Below are positions 51,323-59,981 of a DNA stretch of 61,218 nucleotides, in pieces (the first letter of the stretch is position 1; every line of letters begins with the position of its first letter). The notes below the pieces were generated by a model, which saw only the letters and a list, made by a program, of their open reading frames with translations, made no database searches and was not told where the DNA came from. This stretch comes from Candidatus Mediterraneibacter intestinigallinarum (lineage in GTDB: Bacteria > Bacillota > Clostridia > Lachnospirales > Lachnospiraceae). The position numbers were made by a program, and so were the translations under genes. Location: contig DWXI01000142.1 in NCBI GenBank assembly GCA_019119265.1, positions 1 through 61,218 of the forward strand, read 5' to 3'.

Positions 51323-54300
51323 ATGGCTGCGAAGTATCAGCTCATCACGGAGCTGTATCAGCGTACAAGCGCAGGTATTGCCAGAAATGCTCAGGCGTGG
51401 CAGGACTTTTTAGACTCTGCCTGCCGCAATTATAAGTGCCGCTTTGACGAACAGGTTCTGATTTATGCGCAGCGTCCTGACGCCACTGCTGTCGCAAAAC
51501 TGGAGACTTGGAATACCATGTTTAGGCGGTGGGTCAACAAGGACAGCAAGGGCATCGCTGTATTCGACCCGAAGGGACGCAGGAATACGCTGAAATACTA
51601 TTTTGATATTTCCGATACCCACGAAGGCTATTATGGCAGCCGCCCCGTTCCCATCTGGCAGATGGATGAGCGATACGAGCAGGCTGTTATCGAAAGGCTC
51701 TCTGACCGATTTGGGGATATTGAGGGAAGCGACCTCGCTTCTGCCCTGATGGAGACAGCAAAGAACGCTGTGGAGGATCACCTGCCCGACTATCTGGCAG
51801 AGCTTAAGAACTGGAGGACGGACAGCTTTTTAGAAGAACTGGACGACCTCAATCTGGGGGTCAGTTACAGAAGGCTTGCCGAAAACAGCGTTGCTTTTAT
51901 GCTGTTTACCCGCTGTGGTCTGGATACGGAGCTGTTCTTTGAACGGGAGGACTTTGCGGACATTGTAAATTTCAATACGCCCGCTACCATCAATGCCATA
52001 GGCATTGCCACGAGCGATATAGCGGAAATGGCACTGCGGGAGATCTCCCTGACCATCCGAACTGTGCAATTAGAAGAAAGACAGCAAAACCGCACATTTG
52101 CAGACCCCGGACAGAGCCGCTATGATAGAAGCAGGAAACAACCCGAAAGGAGCGATGATAATGAACGAAATCACTTACAGCAGGGAGGGCGATTATCTTA
52201 TTCCCGACCTTACATTACCGACAGAGCCAGAAATTCCGCTTGGCAGATACGCTATGATGTATCGGGATTATCTGGAGCAGCACAGACGGGTAACTTATCT
52301 CAATCTGCTGACCTCGAACAGCCTGAACAGCCACTTGCACGAAGTGGAACAGACCGCACTGGCGAGACTGGAGCTTCTGACGAAGCAGCTCTGCAGGGAG
52401 CAGGGCGTGACCGAGGAACTGAAAGAGAAAGCACCGATGCAGTGGGTCGGGCTGATGAACAGCATCCGCAGTCAGGCGGAGGAAGTCATCTTGAGCGAAC
52501 TGATTTACGCCTGACACCGCAGGAAACTGAGCCTTCCGGGGACAGTCAGGAAAGTGTTGCCAATGAGGAAGAAGTCAGGGCAAATCTCCCCACCGTAGAG
52601 GAACAGATGGACGCAATAGCGCAGGCAGAGGACGAAACATCCTCTGCCTTTTCCATTTCTCAGGAGGATATAGACGATGCGCTCCAAAGCGGCAGCGGAT
52701 ATGCGGACAGCAAGTACCGCATTTACCGCCAACTGACCCGGAACGGGGATAAGAAAGAAAACATTGCTCTGTTAAAAGAAATCTATGGGAATGGTGGCGG
52801 CAGCTATACTTTTCCCGATGGCGTCAGCGGTCACATCACATACCGGGGCAACGGAATTACCCTTGACCGAAGCGACAGTGACCAAGCAATTACCCTGAGC
52901 TGGTCTAAGGTGGAAAAGCGTCTGCGGGAGCTGATCAAGGCAGACCGCTACCTCAACCCCAAAGAAGAAGACCACTATGCCGATTATCTGGAGCGCATCG
53001 AAGCCCCACAGTATGAGGTGGACAGCCAGAGGAAAATGGCAAGGCAGCGTTTTATCGAAAGCAAACGGGAACTGCCCCCTGCGGATAAGCGGGACAGCCT
53101 TGCCCTGCGGCTTTCCGATTTTATCCGTGACCTTGACCGATACGAAAAAGACCTGCTCGATGAAGTGAGCCGCCCCGATCTTGCCGATATGACCGAAGCG
53201 CAGATGGAGCAGGCTCTTTCAGAGCCTTCCACCGTGCAAAACCTCATCGACTTCCTTGCTCTGGTACAGCGTAAGACTGCCAGTGTTTACAGCCGCAGCA
53301 ACGGGTATCGGTTTTCGCAGGAACTGACGGAGCTGTACCCCATCCGCTATGTGTTCCATGAGGATGACCGGGTATTCCTCGGCGCAGATGAGTATGAGGT
53401 CATGGCGTTCTCCGAGGACGCTGTTTCTTTGCGTAATGTGGAGTTCCCGCTGTTTGGCAAGGAAATGAGCCGGACGGATTTTGAGGAAAAGCTCAGGGAA
53501 AACCCTGCCAACGACCATCTGAAAGTCATCGTGACCGAGAGCCAGAAAAGAGAGAAGCCCGCCGAAAATCAGCCGGACAGCCTTACCTTTTCCATAGGTT
53601 TTTCCGAACACCCTGCCTTCTATGACCGGGAACTGAATGACCGCTATACGGATTTGAGTTTTGCCCTCGGAAACCGTCTGCTCGGTATTCTGGACGAAAA
53701 GCAGCACTGGGAAAGACAGGACGAAAGCAAGGAGGTTGGTTGGTATCATAAGACCGACTTTGCAATCAAAGCAGTCATTGATGGAGAGGAATTTAACTAT
53801 GATGGACGCTTTGACATTGGCGATGGCGAAGGCGACCTGATCGCCCATATCCGAAACTTTTACGAATACTCCCTCTCCCCTGACTGCCCCTTTATCCCGG
53901 AGTGGAAACGACAGGGCGAGGATTACTACCGGGAGCATATGGAAAGCCTGCGGTGGGGACGGGATGTGTTCATCCCCTATTTGGAGCAGCATACGGAGTT
54001 ATCCCAAGAGGATGAAAAGCTGCTTGCTGAGATTATGGCGACAGAGGGCGAATGGTTTAGAGTCCCGGAGGATACGGAAACCGACCTTGAGCCGCCACAG
54101 CCGGAACAGCCGACCAATGACGACCTGATCGGGGCGGAGCTTACGATAGACAACCGCCGCTACCGCATTGAAAGCGTGGGAGAAATCAGCGGCGATGTGT
54201 CCATGCGTGACATCACATTCCAGAATGAGGCAGGCTTCCCCGTCAACCGTGTGGAGAAAATCAGCTATATCCGCAGGCTTTTAGAGCAGGCGAAGCCGCA

Positions 54301-57300
54301 GGAAGAGTGGATGCATCAGGCGAAAGACCTGATTGACGCTTTTGTCCGTGAGGAATATGACAGCGATGTGGGGGCAGATTACCATAACCTGTCCCGTGTG
54401 GATATTGCCTATACCACTTCTTCTGACGATGTGCATGAGCTGCAAATCAGCGCAGACCTGCTCCATTTCAGACTGGACACCTATATCGACAACCGTCTGT
54501 CTGCGAGTAAGCAGTACCAAAGCCTTGAGGATATGGTAAAAAATTGCCTGCCCCATCTGGACTTTAGCGAGATGGTTGCCGATGCGGAAATTCTGGCAGA
54601 GGCGTTGGAACAGAAAGAAGCGCAGGCACAGTTACCATCCGAAAAAGAAAAAGCGGGGACGCCTGCCGATCTGCGCAGGAATTACCGCATTACTGACGAC
54701 GCTTTAGGTGTTGGCAGCGCAAAAGAAAAGTTCCGCAATAACATGGCGGCTATCCGGCTTTTGCATGAGCTTCAGATTGAAAACCGCCATGCCACGCCGG
54801 ATGAGCAGGAAGTCCTCGTAAAGTATGTAGGCTGGGGCGGGCTTTCTATGGCATTTGACGAGCATAATGGGGCATGGGCGGCGGAATATCAGGAGCTGAA
54901 AGCCGAACTGTCCGATGCGGAATACCGTGCCGCTATGGAGTCTACCCTGACTGCCTTTTATACCCCGCCTGTGGTCATCAAAGGAATGTATGAAGCCCTT
55001 GACCGTCTGGGATATGCAAAAGGAACGATCCTTGAGCCTTCCTGCGGGACGGGCAATTTTTTTGGACTGCTTCCTGAAAGTATGGGAGCAAGCAGGCTGT
55101 ACGGTGTGGAGCTTGACCCACTGACGGGCGAAATTGCGAAGCAGCTCTACCAGAGAGCGAGTATTGCAGTGGAGGGCTTTGAAAAGACCAACCTGCCTGA
55201 TGACCACTTCGATGTTGTCATCGGCAATGTCCCCTTTGGGGAAATCCGGGTCAATGACAGCCGCTACAACGCCCATAAATTCCTTATCCATGATTACTTT
55301 TTCGCAAAAGCTCTGGATAAGGTACGCTCCGGCGGCGTGGTGGCGTTTATCACTTCTAAGGGAACAATGGACAAGGCAAGCCCGGAGGTACGGAAGTATA
55401 TTGCCCAGAGAGCCGAGCTTTTAGCGGCGGTCAGACTGCCGGACAACACTTTTAAGGCAAACGCAGGCACGGAGGTCACGAGTGACATCCTCTTTCTGCA
55501 GAAGCGTGACCGTGTGGCGGATGTGGAGCCGGACTGGATTTATCTGGATACGGACGAGAACGGTATCACGATGAACAGCTATTTTGTGCAGCACCCGGAA
55601 ATGGTACTTGGCACGATGCGGATGGAAAGCTCCCGGTTTGGTATGGACTCCGTCTGCAAAGCGGACAGCGACAGACCGTTGTCCGAGCTTCTTGCGGAAG
55701 CAGTACAGCGGATAAATGGGGAGATCACAGAGCCAGAAAACGGGATTGACGAAATCTCAGATGAGCAGGACGCTTCTATCCCCGCCGACTCGAATGTGCG
55801 CAATTTCTCCTTTGCCCTTGTGGACGGAAAGGTCTACTTCCGAGAAAATGACCGTATGCACCCTGCCAATCTTTCCATGACCGCAGGCAACCGTGTCCGG
55901 GGGCTTGTGGAAATCAGGGATTGTGTGCGCAGACTTATCGAATACCAGACCGAGGACTATCCAGAGGAAATGATCCGCACCGAGCAGGAAAACCTGAACA
56001 GACTGTACGACGCTTACACGGAAAAGTACGGGCTTATCAATAACCGGGGGAACTACCTTGCCTTTGCGTCGGATGAGAGCTACTTCCTCTTATGCTCCCT
56101 TGAGGTATTGGATGACGAAGGGAATTTCAAGCGGAAAGCAGATATGTTTACGAAGCGGACGATTAAGCCCCACCGTGAGGTGGTGTCCGTGGAGACTGCC
56201 AGTGAAGCCCTTGCCCTCTCTATCGGGGAGAAAGCCCGTGTTGACCTTCCCTATATGGAGCAGCTTACGGGCAGACCGCAGGAGGAACTTATCGGGGACT
56301 TGCGGGGCGTCATCTTCAAAGTGCCGAACACCGAGCCTGCCCGCTATGTGACCGCAGACGAATATCTTTCCGGCAATGTGAGGTACAAGCTGACCGCCGC
56401 AAGGATAGCGGCAAAGGCAGACCCGGAGCTTTCCATCAATGTGGAAGCTCTGGAAAAGGTCATCCCGAAAGACCTGCCCGCCAGTGAAATCGCTGTCCGT
56501 CTGGGGACGACTTGGATACCGCAGGAGGATATTCAGCAGTTTATGATGGAGCTTCTGACCCCGTCAAGCTATGCGGCGCAAAGGCTGAAAGTGCGTTACA
56601 CCCCGATGAATGGCGATTGGTTTATCGAAAATAAGAACTCAGATGTTGGAAATGTCAAGGCGGACAGCACTTACGGTACGAAACGGGCATCCGCCTACCG
56701 TATCATTGAGGACACCTTAAACTTAAAGGACACCCGTATCTTTGACTATATTTATGACGAACACGGGAACAAAAAGGCGGTATTCAACGCAAAGGAAACC
56801 ACAGCGGCGCAGGCAAAGCAGGAAGTCATCAAGCAGGCGTTTGCCGACTGGATATGGAAAGATGCGGAGCGCAGGAGCCGCCTGACCCGTTACTACAATG
56901 ACACCTTTAACAATACCCGTCCCCGTGAGTATGACGGAAGCCACATCGTGTTTGGCGGTATCAGCCCTGAAATCACGCTGCGTCCCCATCAGGTCAATGC
57001 GATTGCCCATATCCTATATGGCGGGAACACGCTCCTTGCCCATAAGGTAGGCGCAGGGAAAACCTTTGAGATGGTAGCCGCCGCACAGGAAAGCAAGCGG
57101 CTTGGGCTTTGCCAGAAGTCCATGTTTGTCGTGCCAAATCATCTTGTCGGGCAGTGGGCGTCGGAGTATTTGCGGCTCTATCCGAGTGCCAATATCCTTG
57201 TGACCACCAAGCAGGATTTTGAAACGGGAAACCGAAAAAAGTTCTGTGGCAGGATCGCCACGGGGGATTACGATGCGGTCATCATCGGACACAGCCAGTT

Positions 57301-59449
57301 TGAAAAGATACCGATGAGCATTGAAAGGCAGGAACAGCAGCTCATGCGTCAGCTTGACGACATCGAGCGTGGTATTGATGAGGTGCAGTCGTCCCACGGG
57401 GAGCAGTTTACCGTCAAACAGCTCATGAAAACCCGCAAGGCGATTATGACAAAGCTCGAAAAGCTTAATGACACCAAGCGCAAGGATACGGTCATCGACT
57501 TTGAACAGCTTGGCGTTGACCGTCTCTTTATCGACGAGAGCCATTTTTACAAGAACCTGTATCTCTACACCAAGATGCGAAATGTCGGCGGGATTGCCCA
57601 GACCGAAGCCCAGAAGTCCAGTGACCTTTTTATGAAATGCCGCTATCTGGATGAGATAACGGGCAACCGGGGCGTGATTTTTGCCACAGGGACGCCGATC
57701 TCTAATTCAATGGTGGAGCTGTATTCTGTGCAGCGATATTTGCAGTACGACACCCTTCTTAGGAATGGTCTGCAGCATTTTGATGCGTGGGCTTCCACCT
57801 TTGGGGAAACCATTACCGCACTAGAGCTTGCCCCGGAGGGGACGAATTACCGGGCAAAGACACGGTTTGCCAAGTTCCACAACCTGCCGGAGCTGATGTT
57901 AATGTTCCGTGAGATTGCGGATATACAGACCGCTGATATGTTAAAGCTGCCCGTGCCGAAAGTGAATTACCAAAATATCAAGGTAGCCCCCAGTGACATC
58001 CAGAAAGAAATGGTGGCTTCCCTTGCCAAACGAGCCGAGAAAGTCAGGGCGAGGGCTGTGGAGCCGCAGGTTGATAATATGCTCAAAATCACGAACGACG
58101 GGCGGAAACTGGCACTCGACCAGAGGCTGATTGACCCGATGCTGCCGGACGATGCGGGGAGCAAGGTCAACGCCTGCGTGGACAATATGTACCGTATCTG
58201 GGAGGAACATGCTGACACAAGGGCGGCGCAGCTTTTATTCTGTGACCTCTCCACGCCGAAGGGTGACGGGACTTTCAATGTTTATGACGATATACGGGAG
58301 AAACTCATACAGCGTGGCATCCCCGCTGAGCAGATACGGTTTATCCACGAAGCGGCTACCGATGCCAAGAAAAAGGAGCTGTTCGCAAAGGTACGAAGTG
58401 GCGAGGTGCGCATCTTCTTAGGCTCGACCCAGAAGATGGGCGCAGGGACAAATGTGCAGGACAGACTCATCGCTATCCACAATTTAGACTGCCCGTGGCG
58501 TCCCTCTGACCTTGAACAGCGACAGGGGCGCATCGAAAGACAAGGCAATATGTTCCCGGAGGTGGAGGTTTACCGTTATGTGACGGAGCAGACCTTTGAC
58601 GCATACCTCTATCAGTTGGTGGAGTCCAAACAGAAATTTATTGCTCAGGTTATGACGAGCAAAAGCCCTGTGCGCTCCGCCGAGGATGTGGACGAGGTGG
58701 CGTTATCCTTTGCAGAGGTCAAGATGCTTGCCACTGGCGATGAGCGTTTTAAGGAAAAAATGGACTTGGATATTCAGGTGTCCAAGCTGAAAGTGCTGAA
58801 ACAGAGCTACCTTTCCGAGCATTACGACCTTGAGGATAAGATACTGAAATACTATCCGAAGCAGGTCAAAGAATATGAGGAATATATCGAGGGATACTCG
58901 CAGGATGTAAAACTTGCCGGGCAGCATCAGGCGGCAGGCGAGGAAAAGTTCTGCCCGATGACGCTGAAAGGCGTGGTCTACACTGAGAAAGCGGACGCAG
59001 GCGAGATGCTCCTTGCGGTGTGCAAGGAAAATCCTCTGTCCGCACCCGTGGAGATCGGCAGCTACCGGGGCTTTCGTATGGAGGTCTACTATGATACTCT
59101 AAACGCCCACTACTGCCTAAACTTATGCGGAAAGATGAAGCATACCGTTTCATTAGGCACGGACGCTCTGGGAAATCTGACCCGAATAGAAAATGAGATT
59201 GCCAAGTTCCCTGCCAGACTGGACGCCGCCAAGACAAAAAAGGCGGAGACACTGGAGCAGATCGAGAACGCAAACGCCGAATTTGCCAAGCCTTTTCCCT
59301 ATGAAGCGGAGCTGAAAGAAAAGACGGAAAGGCTCAATGCCCTGAATATCGAGCTGAATTTGGACGAAAAAGACACGCCCGTGATGGACGCAGAACCTGA
59401 GCAAAGCGAGGAACAGCCCGAAAAAAGAAGTCCTGCTCATGTCCGCTGA
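51323..59449 (+). CDS. Giant SNF2-type helicase / N6-adenine methylase of conjugative element
   Basis: 2708 residues, uninterrupted. N-terminal region (1-~270), a low-complexity Arg/Gly/Gln/Ser linker (~280-400), middle domains (~430-1130), then the methylase SAM motif LEPSCGTGNFFGLL (from residue 1237) and catalytic NVPFGE (near 1302; NPPF form altered to NVPF). The helicase has Walker A in HKVGAGKTFE (about 1907-1916), DESH box (2071-2074) and motif VI QRQGRIERQGN (from 2399). Large proteins of this type protect or remodel element DNA during transfer; exact role unproven. AAGGAGGTG precedes ATG 51323. Another gene is nested in its linker region. Confidence 0.9.
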   Translation: MAAKYQLITELYQRTSAGIARNAQAWQDFLDSACRNYKCRFDEQVLIYAQRPDATAVAKLETWNTMFRRWVNKDSKGIAVFDPKGRRNTLKYYFDISDTHEGYYGSRPVPIWQMDERYEQAVIERLSDRFGDIEGSDLASALMETAKNAVEDHLPDYLAELKNWRTDSFLEELDDLNLGVSYRRLAENSVAFMLFTRCGLDTELFFEREDFADIVNFNTPATINAIGIATSDIAEMALREISLTIRTVQLEERQQNRTFADPGQSRYDRSRKQPERSDDNERNHLQQGGRLSYSRPYITDRARNSAWQIRYDVSGLSGAAQTGNLSQSADLEQPEQPLARSGTDRTGETGASDEAALQGAGRDRGTERESTDAVGRADEQHPQSGGGSHLERTDLRLTPQETEPSGDSQESVANEEEVRANLPTVEEQMDAIAQAEDETSSAFSISQEDIDDALQSGSGYADSKYRIYRQLTRNGDKKENIALLKEIYGNGGGSYTFPDGVSGHITYRGNGITLDRSDSDQAITLSWSKVEKRLRELIKADRYLNPKEEDHYADYLERIEAPQYEVDSQRKMARQRFIESKRELPPADKRDSLALRLSDFIRDLDRYEKDLLDEVSRPDLADMTEAQMEQALSEPSTVQNLIDFLALVQRKTASVYSRSNGYRFSQELTELYPIRYVFHEDDRVFLGADEYEVMAFSEDAVSLRNVEFPLFGKEMSRTDFEEKLRENPANDHLKVIVTESQKREKPAENQPDSLTFSIGFSEHPAFYDRELNDRYTDLSFALGNRLLGILDEKQHWERQDESKEVGWYHKTDFAIKAVIDGEEFNYDGRFDIGDGEGDLIAHIRNFYEYSLSPDCPFIPEWKRQGEDYYREHMESLRWGRDVFIPYLEQHTELSQEDEKLLAEIMATEGEWFRVPEDTETDLEPPQPEQPTNDDLIGAELTIDNRRYRIESVGEISGDVSMRDITFQNEAGFPVNRVEKISYIRRLLEQAKPQEEWMHQAKDLIDAFVREEYDSDVGADYHNLSRVDIAYTTSSDDVHELQISADLLHFRLDTYIDNRLSASKQYQSLEDMVKNCLPHLDFSEMVADAEILAEALEQKEAQAQLPSEKEKAGTPADLRRNYRITDDALGVGSAKEKFRNNMAAIRLLHELQIENRHATPDEQEVLVKYVGWGGLSMAFDEHNGAWAAEYQELKAELSDAEYRAAMESTLTAFYTPPVVIKGMYEALDRLGYAKGTILEPSCGTGNFFGLLPESMGASRLYGVELDPLTGEIAKQLYQRASIAVEGFEKTNLPDDHFDVVIGNVPFGEIRVNDSRYNAHKFLIHDYFFAKALDKVRSGGVVAFITSKGTMDKASPEVRKYIAQRAELLAAVRLPDNTFKANAGTEVTSDILFLQKRDRVADVEPDWIYLDTDENGITMNSYFVQHPEMVLGTMRMESSRFGMDSVCKADSDRPLSELLAEAVQRINGEITEPENGIDEISDEQDASIPADSNVRNFSFALVDGKVYFRENDRMHPANLSMTAGNRVRGLVEIRDCVRRLIEYQTEDYPEEMIRTEQENLNRLYDAYTEKYGLINNRGNYLAFASDESYFLLCSLEVLDDEGNFKRKADMFTKRTIKPHREVVSVETASEALALSIGEKARVDLPYMEQLTGRPQEELIGDLRGVIFKVPNTEPARYVTADEYLSGNVRYKLTAARIAAKADPELSINVEALEKVIPKDLPASEIAVRLGTTWIPQEDIQQFMMELLTPSSYAAQRLKVRYTPMNGDWFIENKNSDVGNVKADSTYGTKRASAYRIIEDTLNLKDTRIFDYIYDEHGNKKAVFNAKETTAAQAKQEVIKQAFADWIWKDAERRSRLTRYYNDTFNNTRPREYDGSHIVFGGISPEITLRPHQVNAIAHILYGGNTLLAHKVGAGKTFEMVAAAQESKRLGLCQKSMFVVPNHLVGQWASEYLRLYPSANILVTTKQDFETGNRKKFCGRIATGDYDAVIIGHSQFEKIPMSIERQEQQLMRQLDDIERGIDEVQSSHGEQFTVKQLMKTRKAIMTKLEKLNDTKRKDTVIDFEQLGVDRLFIDESHFYKNLYLYTKMRNVGGIAQTEAQKSSDLFMKCRYLDEITGNRGVIFATGTPISNSMVELYSVQRYLQYDTLLRNGLQHFDAWASTFGETITALELAPEGTNYRAKTRFAKFHNLPELMLMFREIADIQTADMLKLPVPKVNYQNIKVAPSDIQKEMVASLAKRAEKVRARAVEPQVDNMLKITNDGRKLALDQRLIDPMLPDDAGSKVNACVDNMYRIWEEHADTRAAQLLFCDLSTPKGDGTFNVYDDIREKLIQRGIPAEQIRFIHEAATDAKKKELFAKVRSGEVRIFLGSTQKMGAGTNVQDRLIAIHNLDCPWRPSDLEQRQGRIERQGNMFPEVEVYRYVTEQTFDAYLYQLVESKQKFIAQVMTSKSPVRSAEDVDEVALSFAEVKMLATGDERFKEKMDLDIQVSKLKVLKQSYLSEHYDLEDKILKYYPKQVKEYEEYIEGYSQDVKLAGQHQAAGEEKFCPMTLKGVVYTEKADAGEMLLAVCKENPLSAPVEIGSYRGFRMEVYYDTLNAHYCLNLCGKMKHTVSLGTDALGNLTRIENEIAKFPARLDAAKTKKAETLEQIENANAEFAKPFPYEAELKEKTERLNALNIELNLDEKDTPVMDAEPEQSEEQPEKRSPAHVR
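52161..52514 (+). CDS. tnpV: TnpV-family transposon protein, nested out of frame inside the helicase gene
   Basis: 117 residues: MNEITYSREGDYLIPDLTLP start, RYAMMYRDYLEQHRRVTYLN, LLTSNSLNSHLHEVEQTAL and the conserved end QWVGLMNSIRSQAEEVILSE. This matches the TnpV family carried by Clostridia transposons. AAAGGAG lies 8 bases before ATG 52161. The same DNA in the helicase frame encodes a low-complexity linker (residues ~280-397), so the compact family-like product is in the tnpV frame. The in-frame upstream ATG at 52098 has no ribosome site. Function of TnpV is unknown. Confidence 0.8.
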   Translation: MNEITYSREGDYLIPDLTLPTEPEIPLGRYAMMYRDYLEQHRRVTYLNLLTSNSLNSHLHEVEQTALARLELLTKQLCREQGVTEELKEKAPMQWVGLMNSIRSQAEEVILSELIYA

Positions 59450-59527
59450 CTTTACTGTTTGCACATTTGTCATGTGAAAATCTGGGCAGTATAATAAGGT
59501 AGGAAAGAACAATCGGAGGTGGAAAGG

Positions 59528-59857
59528 ATGTCGGATGCTTTTAGATTTGAAACATTTGTGGATGTGCATAGCAATATCTTTGAAGAATATCTAAGCTCGG
59601 TTATAGGAAAACTGCCAAAGGACAATGAGGACTATCGTGCTGTTTGCGATAAGATACAAGCCATTTATGAGCAGTATCCGAGGGTGTTTGCGGTCTTTGA
59701 TACGGAAAAAGCGTCGGATTTGACAAAGGAAGAATGTCAGGCTCTTATAGAAGTGTTGGAGCTGAAAAATAAGCTGACGGATATGGAGATGCAGACGGTG
59801 TACTTCCGGGGCTGCTATGACGGTGTAGGATACTTGAAAAAGGCAGGAATTTTATAG
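59528..59857 (+). CDS. Small conserved element protein (DUF6664-like)
   Basis: 109 residues: DNEDYRAVCDKIQAIYEQYP, RVFAVFDTEKASDLTKEECQ and the family-like end TVYFRGCYDGVGYLKKAGIL. From memory this matches a short Clostridia element family (DUF6664), function unknown. GGAGGT lies 7 bases before ATG 59528; a GTG at 59519 overlaps that ribosome site and is rejected. Confidence 0.65.
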   Translation: MSDAFRFETFVDVHSNIFEEYLSSVIGKLPKDNEDYRAVCDKIQAIYEQYPRVFAVFDTEKASDLTKEECQALIEVLELKNKLTDMEMQTVYFRGCYDGVGYLKKAGIL

Positions 59858-59872
59858 AGGACTGACCGAGAA

Positions 59873-59910
59873 AAAGGCGGCGTTGGCGTGAGTGCTGATG
59901 CCGCCTTTAC
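59873..59910 (+). terminator. Terminator after the small element protein
   Basis: aaaggcggc (59873-59881) and gccgccttt (59900-59908), perfect 9-base arms with an 18-base loop. It closes the helicase-side transcript before the AT-rich cargo gene. Confidence 0.75.
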
Positions 59911-59981
59911 ATATATGGGTATCAGTTATGGAGTTTTCTGTAGGAAACTGATATAATTATAAAAATGAGAGGAGGTAAAAT

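Noticed and set aside
52098-52160. Earlier start for the nested tnpV gene
   Set aside because: The ATG at 52098 lacks a ribosome site and the extra residues do not match the TnpV N-terminus; ATG 52161 has a strong site.
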